Shown one piece after another: positions 14,319 to 21,169 of a stretch of DNA of 23,717 bases. Made by a program: the position numbers and the translations under genes. Within the stretch, counting starts at the first letter, position 1. Each line of letters opens with the position of its first letter. This DNA comes from JAKLEX01 sp035327525 (GTDB lineage: Bacteria > Patescibacteriota > Minisyncoccia > Phycocordibacterales > JAACPR01): contig DAOLDC010000008.1 in assembly GCA_035327525.1 (NCBI GenBank), positions 1 to 23,717 of the forward strand, in the 5' to 3' direction. The notes under the pieces were generated by a model that was given only the letters and a program-made list of their open reading frames with translations, ran no database searches and was not told where the DNA came from.

Positions 14319-15377
14319 ATGTCAAAACAAAAAATCGAATACAAAATAAAAGAAAAAAAAGAAACCAACGTTGATATGACTCTGGAAATTTCAGTATCAA
14401 AAAAAGTGATGGATACCTTTCGATCACCAGCAATAAAAAAAATTGGTAAAGAAATAGAAATCAAAGGTTTCCGAAAAGGTATGGCACCAGAAAAAATGAT
14501 TGTAAGTACGGTTGGTGAAATGAAAATAACAGAAGAACAGTCCTACCAAATTATTAACCAATTATTACCAACCTTGGTTGAAGAAGAAAAAATAAATGCA
14601 CTAACTAGTCCACAAATTTCTATCACAAAAATTTCCCCAAGTGATGATTTGGAATTCAAGGCAGTATTTATTCTGATGCCAAAAATAAATTTGCCTGACT
14701 ACAAAAAAATAGCACGTGCAGTAAAAAAATCTGAAGAAGTAAAAATTACCGAAAAAGAAATTTCCGATTACATTGACTACATCAGAAAAAATCGTGCAGA
14801 GAGTGATTACATGCGTAGAAAAACTTCTGGAGAAAAAGTTGATGAATCGGAAAAAAACAAACTGCCAGAACTTAATGATGAATTCATAAAAACTTTGGGA
14901 AATTTCAAAACGGTTTCTGAATTCAAAAAAGAATTGGAAAAAAATATGCTGGAAGAAAAAACTAGCAAAGAAAAAAATCGTCGCCGAACAGAGATAATTG
15001 AAAAAATAATTGCCGAAGCAAAAATTGATTTGCCAGAATTAATAGTTCAGGAAGAACTAGAAAGAATGCTACAACAATATCAATCGGATATTGAAAAAAT
15101 AGGAATAAAGTTTGAAGATTATTTAAAGGAAATAAAAAAGACAATAAATGATCTAAAAAAAGAATGGCACACGGATGCTGTGAAACGCTCAAAAATGAAT
15201 CTAATTTTGCCAAAAATTGCCTTGGAGGAAAAAATAAAGCCAGATGCTCACAGATTGGAACATGAAATGAAGCACGTAATTGAACATCATAAAGATGTGG
15301 ACCAGAACAACGCGCGGCTATATTTTACGCATATTTTGACCAATGAAGCGGTTTTTGAATTCCTAGAAAACCTCTAA
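14319..15377 (+). CDS. tig: Trigger factor-like chaperone lacking the PPIase domain
   Basis: Ribosome-bound chaperone for nascent chains. The N-terminal ribosome-binding domain is recognisable (about 1-115), including the signature loop IKGFRKGMAPEKMI. The helical C-terminal chaperone domain begins near ELNDEFIKTLGNFKTVSEFK and runs to the end. Between them, where trigger factor normally carries an FKBP-type prolyl isomerase of about 100 residues, there are only about 20 residues (RRKTSGEKVDESEKNKLPE). This explains the length of 352 aa against about 430 in Escherichia coli. The binding arms are therefore kept and the isomerase lost. It precedes clpP, a common neighbourhood for tig. Start at the ATG at 14319. 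Confidence 0.85.
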   Translation: MSKQKIEYKIKEKKETNVDMTLEISVSKKVMDTFRSPAIKKIGKEIEIKGFRKGMAPEKMIVSTVGEMKITEEQSYQIINQLLPTLVEEEKINALTSPQISITKISPSDDLEFKAVFILMPKINLPDYKKIARAVKKSEEVKITEKEISDYIDYIRKNRAESDYMRRKTSGEKVDESEKNKLPELNDEFIKTLGNFKTVSEFKKELEKNMLEEKTSKEKNRRRTEIIEKIIAEAKIDLPELIVQEELERMLQQYQSDIEKIGIKFEDYLKEIKKTINDLKKEWHTDAVKRSKMNLILPKIALEEKIKPDAHRLEHEMKHVIEHHKDVDQNNARLYFTHILTNEAVFEFLENL

Positions 15378-15400
15378 TTAGGGCCGTAAAAATTCAGAGT

Positions 15401-15451
15401 TAAAATCTTTCTAAAGAAGTTCTAAATTAATTCTAAAATCTTTCTAAAGAA
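15401..15451. repeat. Two 18-bp direct repeats 33 bp apart
   Basis: TAAAATCTTTCTAAAGAA occurs identically at 15401-15418 and 15434-15451. The start-to-start distance of 33 bp is about three helical turns, so a protein bound to both would face the same side. The core CTTTCTAAAG is nearly palindromic. Located just behind tig, in the 356-bp space before clpP. Confidence 0.8.
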
Positions 15452-15481
15452 CTTTCAAAATACCCGTGGAACTGTATAAGC

Positions 15482-15572
15482 TGTGTATAAACAGTGAATA
15501 GTTGGCGAGGCTGTTGTGGTGTGTTACCAATTTAACAATGTTTCTAGCCATACAAATCAATTGTTATTCACA
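15482..15572. other. Two DnaA-box-like 9-mers
   Basis: TGTGTATAA at 15482-15490 (reverse strand of TTATACACA) and TTATTCACA at 15564-15572 both fit the TTATNCACA DnaA-box consensus. One or two such matches are expected by chance in an A/T-rich window of this size, so their meaning rests only on their closeness to each other and to the direct repeats. Confidence 0.35.
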
Positions 15573-15620
15573 AAAACCAAAACAAAGCGTTCTCATAATT
15601 TGATTTTATATTTAGTTTTA

Positions 15621-15649
15621 TTAATATGTAGTAGTAATATAGTTATAAT
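15621..15649 (+). promoter_or_regulatory. Promoter of clpP
   Basis: TTAATA (15621-15626), 17-nt spacer, perfect TATAAT (15644-15649). Predicted start near 15656, giving a leader of about 78 nt. Confidence 0.5.
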
Positions 15650-15733
15650 GAGTAGTAATAAAATAGAAGTACCGCAGTAATGTAGTGACGAAGTAACAAT
15701 AAAAGATTTAAAAAAATAACCAAAAACAAAACC

Positions 15734-16306
15734 ATGCTTATACCAACCGTAATAGAAAAAAGTCAGTTTGGAGAAAGGGCCTATGATATTTATTCCAGAC
15801 TTTTGAAAGAAGGAATAATCTTTTTGGCTGGACCGATTGATGATCACACCGCAAACATAATAATTGCCCAATTTCTTTTTCTTCAATCTGAAGATCCAAA
15901 AAAAGATATACAACTTTATATAAATTCACCAGGTGGATCTGTAACTGACGCAATGGCAATAATGGACACAATGAATCATGTCAAAAATGATGTCTCAACA
16001 GTTTGTGTTGGTATGGCAGCCAGTGCAGCAGCATGGATTCTATCTTCAGGAAAAAAAGGAAAAAGATTTGCATTACCAAATGCAGAAGTAATGATTCATC
16101 AGCCACTGGGTGGTGTTCAGGGTCAAGCATCAGACATTGCAATTTCTGCAAAAAGAATTTTGGAAATGAAAAAAACTTTGGTAGACATGATGTCAAAAAA
16201 TACCGGCAAGCCTGCATCACAAATTGAAAAAGATGTTGATCGAGATTTTTTCTTGTCTGCTGACGAGGCAAAAAAATATGGAATCATTGATAAAGTTATT
16301 TCATAA
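15734..16306 (+). CDS. clpP: ATP-dependent Clp protease proteolytic subunit ClpP
   Basis: Barrel-forming serine peptidase that degrades proteins fed by a Clp ATPase. The 190-aa protein shows YINSPGGSVTDAMAI (oxyanion-side strand), CVGMAASAAAW with catalytic Ser97, MIHQPLGG with His122, and DRDFFLSADEAKKYGIID with Asp171, so the full triad is present at nearly the Escherichia coli numbering. The N-terminus MLIPTVIEKSQFGERAYDIYS is typical of the mature form, with almost no propeptide. The start at 15734 has an A-rich leader without Shine-Dalgarno. No Clp ATPase gene is in the window. Its terminator is at 16363-16395. Confidence 0.96.
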   Translation: MLIPTVIEKSQFGERAYDIYSRLLKEGIIFLAGPIDDHTANIIIAQFLFLQSEDPKKDIQLYINSPGGSVTDAMAIMDTMNHVKNDVSTVCVGMAASAAAWILSSGKKGKRFALPNAEVMIHQPLGGVQGQASDIAISAKRILEMKKTLVDMMSKNTGKPASQIEKDVDRDFFLSADEAKKYGIIDKVIS

Positions 16307-16362
16307 ATCATGGGCAAAAAATAAATAAATTTTAGAAACAAAAAAACTCAACTACAAACAAA

Positions 16363-16395
16363 AAAGGGGTACGAAATAAAAAATCGTACCTCTTT
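16363..16395 (+). terminator. Terminator after clpP
   Basis: AAAGGGGTACGA and TCGTACCTCTTT form a 12-bp stem with one G-U pair and an A-rich 9-nt loop. The T tract behind it is broken, while the opposite strand has CC then T6, so it may act in both directions. Confidence 0.65.
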
Positions 16396-16420
16396 GACTT
16401 TATATTACAAAAAATATAAT
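16394..16420 (+). promoter_or_regulatory. Probable promoter of rny
   Basis: TTGACT (16394-16399) and perfect TATAAT (16415-16420) are separated by 15 nt, shorter than optimal. The -35 overlaps the foot of the clpP terminator. Predicted start near 16427, leaving a leader of about 137 nt with no obvious structure. Confidence 0.4.
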
Positions 16421-16563
16421 ATGAAATTATTAGCAAATAAAAAACAAAATCGCCTCAAAATTTCTTTTACTGTAACACAAAAAAATCAAGTAATTCAGAC
16501 CAAAAATGAGACTCGCAAGTAACGGCAAAATAGCAAAAGGAACATAAGTGGTGATTTAAAAAA

Positions 16564-18093
16564 ATGGAATTATTAATAGTGTTATTGATTGCAACTGCCG
16601 CCGGTTTGGTTGGAATCGTGATTGGTTGGTTTTTGAGATTTATTGTTGCATTGGGTAAAAAGGGTTCAATGGAATTGGAGATAAAGGAAAAGTTATTGGA
16701 AGCTCGTGAAGAGGTAGAAATAATAATCAACGAAGCAACAGAAAAGGCTAATGAAATATTGAGAGAAGCAAAGGAAGAAGCAAAAAAAGAAGAGGAGAGA
16801 TTACAAAAAACAGAAGATCGATTGATTGCAAAAGAATCCCTTCTTGATGAAAGACAGTCGGGAATCGATACTGAGTCGGAAGAATTAAAAAAGAAAACCG
16901 ATGAAACAGAATTATTGCAAGCAAAATTACAGAAAACGATTACAGAAAAAACAGAAGAACTACAAAACATTTCTGGTTTATCGCGAGAAGACGCTAGAAA
17001 TGAATTATTGAAACAGATTGAATTGGAAATGGATCAGAATTTACAAAACAGAATTCAAAAAATTGAATTAACTGACAAGGAAATTTTTGATAAGCGTGCT
17101 AGAAATATTTTGATTTCATCAATTGAAAGACTTGGTACTTCTGTTTTTTCTGATGCATTCACTTCTACTGTGACATTATCTAACGAAGAGACAAAAGGAA
17201 AAATAATTGGAAAAGATGGTAGAAATATAAAAACCTTCGAAAGACAAACTGGTGTAGAATTAATTATTGATGATACTCCTGGAATAATTACAATTTCCAC
17301 CTTTGATCCGATTCGTCGAGAAATCGCAAAACTTGCACTAGAAAATCTTATTTCTGACGGCAGAATTCAACCAACAAAAATAGAGGAAGAAATAGAAAAA
17401 GCCAAAAAAAACATAAACAAAATCATAAAAGAAAAAGGCGAGAAAGCCGCATTCGAATGTGGGGTGGTGGGATTGGATCCTAGAATTTTACTTATACTTG
17501 GCAGATTACACTTCCGAACCAGTTATGGACAAAATGTTCTACAACACTCAATAGAAATGGCTCATTTATCAGGCATGATTGCAGAGGAAATTGGGGCGGA
17601 TGTAAAAATTGCAAAAGCTGGAGCATTAGTACACGACATCGGAAAAGCAATTGATCATGAGGTTCCGGGTTCTCACGTCGAAATTGGTCGCAGAATTCTA
17701 CAAAAATTCGGTGCTGACGAAAAAATCATAAAAGCGATGCAATCTCATCATGAGGAATACCCTTTTGAGACTCCGGAATCAGTCATTGTATATGTTGCTG
17801 ACTCCATTTCTGGCGGTAGACCTGGCGCTAGAAGGGATTCTATAGAAAACTATCTCAAAAGGCTTGGTGAATTGGAAGTTGTGGCAGATTCATTCCCTGG
17901 TGTGGAAAAATCATACGCCATACAGGCTGGCCGTGAAATCAGAATTTTCGTCAAACCAGAAATTATCTCTGATTTAGAAGCAAAAAATATGGCCAAGAAT
18001 ATAGCCAAAAAAATAGAAGAAGACTTAAACTACCCAGGAGAAATAAAAATCACTGTAATTCGTGAAAACAGGATAACAGAATACGCGAGATAG
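16564..18093 (+). CDS. rny: Ribonuclease Y
   Basis: Membrane-anchored endoribonuclease that starts mRNA decay in many bacteria lacking RNase E. The layout of the 509-aa protein is classical: an N-terminal transmembrane helix (LLIVLLIATAAGLVGIVIGW), a long Glu/Lys-rich coiled coil (about 35-190), a KH domain (KGKIIGKDGRNIKTFERQTG, about 218-237), and an HD domain with TSYGQNVLQHSIEMAHLSG and the metal-binding ALVHDIGKAIDHE (near 360), then the conserved C-terminal part (GGRPGARRDSIENYLKRL). Start at the ATG at 16564. It appears to be a single-gene transcript before the HU gene. Confidence 0.96.
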   Translation: MELLIVLLIATAAGLVGIVIGWFLRFIVALGKKGSMELEIKEKLLEAREEVEIIINEATEKANEILREAKEEAKKEEERLQKTEDRLIAKESLLDERQSGIDTESEELKKKTDETELLQAKLQKTITEKTEELQNISGLSREDARNELLKQIELEMDQNLQNRIQKIELTDKEIFDKRARNILISSIERLGTSVFSDAFTSTVTLSNEETKGKIIGKDGRNIKTFERQTGVELIIDDTPGIITISTFDPIRREIAKLALENLISDGRIQPTKIEEEIEKAKKNINKIIKEKGEKAAFECGVVGLDPRILLILGRLHFRTSYGQNVLQHSIEMAHLSGMIAEEIGADVKIAKAGALVHDIGKAIDHEVPGSHVEIGRRILQKFGADEKIIKAMQSHHEEYPFETPESVIVYVADSISGGRPGARRDSIENYLKRLGELEVVADSFPGVEKSYAIQAGREIRIFVKPEIISDLEAKNMAKNIAKKIEEDLNYPGEIKITVIRENRITEYAR

Positions 18094-18160
18094 TATTTTT
18101 GTGATTAAATTTGTGTAGAAATTTCAGCAAATTTTTACGATTAATCAAAAAACCTTTTGC

Positions 18161-18189
18161 TTGCAACACAAAATAAGGTTTTATATACT
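18161..18189 (+). promoter_or_regulatory. Promoter of the HU gene
   Basis: TTGCAA (18161-18166), 17-nt spacer, TATACT (18184-18189): a strong sigma-70-type match. The spacer contains the right half of a possible 8-bp stem (AAAACCTT with AAGGTTTT), which may end the rny transcript. Predicted start near 18196, directly at the folded leader. Confidence 0.65.
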
Positions 18190-18196
18190 TATAGTA

Positions 18197-18252
18197 GTGC
18201 TAAAACGATGTTTAGGCACGTGCCATTAAAAGCTAATCGTCCCCAATAGCAC
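18197..18252 (+). ncRNA. Structured 5' leader of the HU mRNA
   Basis: Three nested helices can form: GTGCTA (18197-18202) with TAGCAC (18247-18252), ACGAT (18205-18209) with ATCGT (18236-18240), and TTTA with TAAA enclosing the 10-bp palindrome GGCACGTGCC (18215-18224). The fold begins where the transcript is predicted to start and ends 22 nt before the HU ATG. It could protect the 5' end, control translation or be a protein-binding site. Function is inferred only. Confidence 0.5.
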
Positions 18253-18274
18253 AATTGTGGACAAAAAAAATTAT

Positions 18275-18547
18275 ATGAATAAAGCAAATATCGTAGAAAA
18301 AGTTCATCAATTACTTGGTGGAACAAAAGTTCAAGCAGAGCAAGTTGTAGACACTGTGTTTGATTCAATTGTTGCTTCTATCAAATCAGGAGAAGAAGTA
18401 TCAGTTGCTGGATTTGGTATCTTTAGCTCAAAAGACAGAGCTGCAAGAACCGCCAGAAATCCAAGAACAGGTGAATCAATCACTGTTCCTGCAATGCGAG
18501 TTCCAAAATTCCGAGCTGCAAAAGCTTTGAAAGAGGCTGTCAAATAA
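18275..18547 (+). CDS. hup: DNA-binding protein HU
   Basis: Small histone-like dimer that bends DNA and compacts the nucleoid. The 90-aa protein shows the usual HU start (MNKANIVEKV), EEVSVAGFGIFSSKDRAART with the central GFG turn, the DNA-contacting arm ARNPRTGESITVPAMRVPKF, and the final helix RAAKALKEAVK. An in-frame GTG at 18257 would add six residues, but the ATG at 18275 gives the canonical length. One-gene transcript with strong promoter, structured leader and a strong terminator, as expected for an abundant protein. Confidence 0.96.
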   Translation: MNKANIVEKVHQLLGGTKVQAEQVVDTVFDSIVASIKSGEEVSVAGFGIFSSKDRAARTARNPRTGESITVPAMRVPKFRAAKALKEAVK

Positions 18548-18569
18548 CTCAATCAAAATTTCAAAAAAG

Positions 18570-18601
18570 CACTGTCGCTGACGAGCGATGGTGTTTTTTT
18601 T
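18570..18601 (+). terminator. Terminator after the HU gene
   Basis: CACTGTCGCT and AGCGATGGTG form a 10-bp stem with two wobble pairs and loop GACG, followed by eight T. Classical strong intrinsic terminator. Confidence 0.88.
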
Positions 18602-18625
18602 ATTTCAAATAAAATATTTCAAAAT

Positions 18626-18666
18626 AAAATAAGAAAACCCGACACAAAACAAAAGTGTGCCGGGTT
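18626..18666 (-). terminator. Terminator of the Trp/Tyr-rich cassette
   Basis: On the minus strand AACCCGGCACA and TGTGTCGGGTT form an 11-bp stem with one G-U pair (18666-18656 with 18646-18636), followed by TTTTCTTATTTT. It closes the transcript of the 18774-19421 gene and faces the HU terminator. Confidence 0.75.
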
Positions 18667-18674
18667 CCGATTGG

Positions 18675-18770
18675 ACGCTATTTCGGAAAGCGTTGGTGGA
18701 AAATACCACAATTTTTGATCGGAAGAACCAAGTTCCAAGGGTCCAAAAGGACCGAGGTTCTTAGTTCCGA
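18675..18770 (-). other. Multi-hairpin 3' untranslated region
   Basis: Right behind the stop codon, 18719-18770 folds into a three-tier stem: TCGGAA with TTCCGA, GAACC with GGTTC, GGTCC with GGACC around a 4-nt loop. Further along the transcript follow GTGG/CCAC (18696-18709) and ACGCT/AGCGT (18675-18693). Together with the terminator this gives four stems in about 135 nt of a mostly unstructured A/T-rich genome. A stabilised 3' end or an embedded RNA are possible. Confidence 0.6.
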
Positions 18771-18773
18771 ACG

Positions 18774-19421
18774 CTAACCTGCGAGGACAGCCGACAGGTG
18801 GTTGTCATAGAAGCCACGTAGTCCAACCAAGTAGTAGCCCCAATACCACTGACCGTTGCCCCAGTACAAATACAGGACGCAACTGTTACCGAACGGGTTC
18901 CGTAGGATAGTTCCATCGAAGAAGATGCAGCGAGTATTCCCGTTGATCTTCTCCTTCCACGATTCGGGTATCAGACTTTGATCTTCCCAAAAAGTTTGGG
19001 ACATTTTCGCGTCAAGGCGAATACGTCCATCCATCTTCAGGCGTTTCAGTTTCTCTTCTCCCCTGATCGATGTTTCACCGTCCTCCAGCATATCCACGTA
19101 CTGGACCTTGGACAAGTCAAGCTCGGTGATGGCAAGTGAACGCTCATCTTCTTCGACGATCTTCCATTCATTTCCGAGGCTGTTGATCTTTTTCGGATCA
19201 AAGGGCTTCGATCGGTCGATGATAATTTTACTGACATCACCGATAATAACACGGCAACCATTCGCCACAAAAGCGGCAAAACGGCGACCACGTTCAATCG
19301 GCGGAAGTTCGAGGAAATCTTGGATTTTCCGCCGATCACCCCGGATTTCATCCCACGGTGTGTCGAGCGTGAACGAACCAATGAGACCACGAGCTTGACC
19401 ATTTGTGACGGCTTTACTCAT
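18774..19421 (-). CDS. Unidentified protein with Trp/Tyr-rich C-terminus, G+C-rich gene
   Basis: Start chosen at the ATG at 19421 (MSKAVTNGQARGLIG), 11 nt behind AAGGA; the frame is open to 19460 but nothing supports earlier starts. The 215-aa product is soluble and charged. Its last 45 residues form a striking block: TRCIFFDGTILRNPFGNSCV, then YLYWGNGQWYWGYYLVGLRG, ending SAVLAG. From memory, similar endings occur in hypothetical proteins of Parcubacteria; this is unverified and no function is known to me. By hand count G+C is near 50 percent in sampled lines, against about one third in neighbours. It has its own perfect-consensus promoter, about 160-nt leader and a structured 3' region, so it looks like a highly expressed, self-contained, perhaps transferred cassette. 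Confidence 0.75.
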   Translation of the reverse strand: MSKAVTNGQARGLIGSFTLDTPWDEIRGDRRKIQDFLELPPIERGRRFAAFVANGCRVIIGDVSKIIIDRSKPFDPKKINSLGNEWKIVEEDERSLAITELDLSKVQYVDMLEDGETSIRGEEKLKRLKMDGRIRLDAKMSQTFWEDQSLIPESWKEKINGNTRCIFFDGTILRNPFGNSCVLYLYWGNGQWYWGYYLVGLRGFYDNHLSAVLAG

Positions 19422-19493
19422 ATTGCTATCTGTCCTTTCTGTGCGCTTCACCATCATCAAACTTTATGATGACAGCTTTACGCTCTATGGTTT

Positions 19494-19554
19494 TTCACCA
19501 CAGTTCTGTAAATTAAATATTAAATTTAAAAAATATTCACAAAACTGTGGTGAA
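19494..19554 (-). repeat. 16-bp inverted repeat in the leader of the Trp/Tyr-rich gene
   Basis: TTCACCACAGTT (19494-19505) is perfectly complementary to AACTGTGGTGAA (19543-19554), and the match extends to 16 bp with one mismatch, around an A/T-rich centre of about 30 bp. It starts about 27 nt downstream of the predicted transcript start. It can be a long-loop RNA hairpin or a pair of operator half-sites. A weaker promoter (TTGTGA-17-TATTTA) can be read between the arms. Confidence 0.75.
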
Positions 19555-19588
19555 TCGCAAGTTTTATAAAAGTTCTATTTCAAAATCA

Positions 19589-19617
19589 ATTATATACACA
19601 AAAAGTACTTATGTCAA
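19589..19617 (-). promoter_or_regulatory. Perfect-consensus sigma-70 promoter
   Basis: On the minus strand: TTGACA (19617-19612), 17-nt spacer, TATAAT (19594-19589), both hexamers without mismatch. Predicted start near 19582. It lies between the 3' end of tRNA-Gly(TCC) and the Trp/Tyr-rich gene, which it should drive strongly. It is the best promoter in the window. Confidence 0.85.
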
Positions 19618-19671
19618 GCAAAAAAATAGCAAAATCGTTGATTCCAAGTGAAACCAGCTCTTTGTTTTATG

Positions 19672-19742
19672 TGCGGGATAGGGGAATCGAACTCCTGACC
19701 TCAGTTTGGAAAACTGATGTTTTACCATTAAACTAATCCCGC
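19672..19742 (-). tRNA. tRNA-Gly (anticodon TCC)
   Basis: Acceptor GCGGGAT/ATCCCGC, D arm GTTTAATGGTAAAAC, anticodon arm TCAGT-TTTCCAA-ACTGA with anticodon TCC, and T loop TTCGATT. The T stem (AGGAG/CCCCT) contains one A-C mismatch. Discriminator A; CCA is not encoded. Reads GGA and perhaps other glycine codons. Confidence 0.93.
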
Positions 19743-19759
19743 AACGACGAACTTATAAA

Positions 19760-19788
19760 AATATACCAAAAAAAATATAAAAACGCAA
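19760..19788 (-). promoter_or_regulatory. Promoter of tRNA-Gly(TCC)
   Basis: TTGCGT (19788-19783), 17-nt spacer, TATATT (19765-19760) on the minus strand. Predicted start about 11 nt before the mature tRNA. Confidence 0.5.
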
Positions 19789-19874
19789 AAAAAAATTTTG
19801 GTTGTGGTCTAGAGCAATGATAACGACGAGTGTGATGATGATGGCGGGGTGATGGAAAGTATTGAAATTTAATA

Positions 19875-19880
19875 TATAAT
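19875..19880 (+). promoter_or_regulatory. -10 box of the protease gene, leaderless arrangement
   Basis: A perfect TATAAT ends 6 nt before the ATG at 19887, so transcription should begin at the start codon. No clear -35 (ATGGAA-like at best). Confidence 0.55.
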
Positions 19881-19886
19881 TTGTTT

Positions 19887-21167
19887 ATGCCATTTTTACT
19901 TAGAATTATATTACAAAGACTACTTTTGTTTGTTTATTCTGTTTTGGTTTTTCTTGGAATTGCTCCAGAAGTTCACATGAACACTGAGGAAGAAAATCAG
20001 GCAATTCAGGAAAGTCGTAGAGAAACAATAAGTGAAATAATTTCAGAACGCCCGACCGAGGGTCAATTCGCTGAAATCGAAAAAAGAGACGAGGATAACA
20101 AACCTACCACCGAAAATTTAGAAAAGGTTGATCCGACAATACCAACAGATTCAATCATTCCAACACAACAAACAATCACGCAACCGCCAATTCCTCAAAT
20201 AGTAATTCCTCCAACTGCCGTTCAGCCGATAGTTCAGCCGATAGTTCAGCCGATAGTCCAACCACCTATAGTAATCACACCGCCAACTGAGCCAGTAATT
20301 ACAATTCCCAAATTACCAGAATCGACAATTCAACAACAAAAAGTGTCTTCGATAGAAGATGTTGTGGTTAATACTGTCTGTACCGAAAGATTTGGTAATT
20401 CTATAAGTGTTTCTACAGGAAGCGGAGTTATTATCTCATCGCAAGGCGTTATTTTGACCAACGCGCATGTTGCACAATTTTTTCTTCTACAAGATTATAA
20501 CAAAAGTGTTAGCTGTGCTATTTATAGAGAAAATATTCCAACATATGGATATAAAGCAGAAATTTTATATATTTCAAAGGGCTGGATAAATGATAATTAT
20601 AAATTATTAAGAGAAAAATTAGCAAAAGGTACAGGAGAAAATGATTACGCTCTGTTATACATTACAGGAAACACAAATCCCGTACTACCAGTTCCTCAGT
20701 CATTTCCAACAGCAAGAATAGAGGCCAATTACACAATTTCAGCCGGTGATGAAGTGATTGCTGCGGGTTATCCTGGTGGTCCAAGTAGTTTGTCTGAAAT
20801 AACAAAGTCGGTAAAATTCAGAAAAGCTTTTTTGGATGTAATAGAGGTATTTACATTTGGTAGAAATAATCCGGATGTCTTTACTATTTCAAAATCAGAA
20901 GTTGGGGCGAAGGGTGCATCTGGTGGAGGAATATTTTTACCAGATACTTCAAGAAATCTTGATTTGATTGGCGTAATTGTTACAACAGATGGAACAAGTG
21001 GTAACGCAAGAATCAATGCAATAACAACTGATTACATCAGAAGAGCATTAACAAATGAGTCCGGAAACAATCTGGAATACTATCTAAGTGGAAATCTGAA
21101 TGCAAAATCACAACAATTCAAATCAGCGAATTTGGCAGATTTGGCTTCCCTACTTATTTCGAAATAG
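19887..21167 (+). CDS. Membrane-anchored trypsin-like serine protease (HtrA-related)
   Basis: The N-terminal hydrophobic helix (ILQRLLLFVYSVLVFLGIAP) is a signal anchor, followed by an acidic segment and a Pro/Ile/Val/Gln linker (about 85-150) with a threefold QPIV repeat, then a chymotrypsin-fold domain. Catalytic residues are recognisable: His in ILTNAHVAQ (about 193), Asp in GENDYALLYI (about 253), Ser in KGASGGGIF (about 345), where Ala takes the place of the common Asn in GNSGG. No PDZ domain follows. The 426-aa protein would act outside the membrane, perhaps in quality control or processing of surface proteins. An in-frame TTG at 19881 lies next to the -10 box, so the ATG at 19887 is preferred. 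Converges with the RNHCP gene, 7 nt apart. Confidence 0.85.
   Translation: MPFLLRIILQRLLLFVYSVLVFLGIAPEVHMNTEEENQAIQESRRETISEIISERPTEGQFAEIEKRDEDNKPTTENLEKVDPTIPTDSIIPTQQTITQPPIPQIVIPPTAVQPIVQPIVQPIVQPPIVITPPTEPVITIPKLPESTIQQQKVSSIEDVVVNTVCTERFGNSISVSTGSGVIISSQGVILTNAHVAQFFLLQDYNKSVSCAIYRENIPTYGYKAEILYISKGWINDNYKLLREKLAKGTGENDYALLYITGNTNPVLPVPQSFPTARIEANYTISAGDEVIAAGYPGGPSSLSEITKSVKFRKAFLDVIEVFTFGRNNPDVFTISKSEVGAKGASGGGIFLPDTSRNLDLIGVIVTTDGTSGNARINAITTDYIRRALTNESGNNLEYYLSGNLNAKSQQFKSANLADLASLLISK
20221..20256 (+). repeat. Three identical 12-bp tandem repeats in the protease linker
   Basis: TTCAGCCGATAG occurs three times in a row, coding the QPIV repeat in the exposed linker. The exact identity, including third positions, points to recent copy-number change. 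Units of 12 bp keep the frame. Confidence 0.85.
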
Positions 21168-21169
21168 AA

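Noticed and set aside
15593..15913. 106-aa minus-strand frame upstream of and into clpP
   Set aside because: Shadow of clpP plus A/T-rich spacer translated as Ile/Leu/Tyr runs.
16421..16522. 33-codon basic frame starting MKLLANKKQN before rny
   Set aside because: The ATG directly follows the TATAAT, so the transcript would start after it; no ribosome site and no sign of selection. Treated as rny leader.
18257..18274. GTG start adding six residues to HU
   Set aside because: The canonical HU start is the ATG at 18275; the GTG lies close behind the folded leader and has no support.
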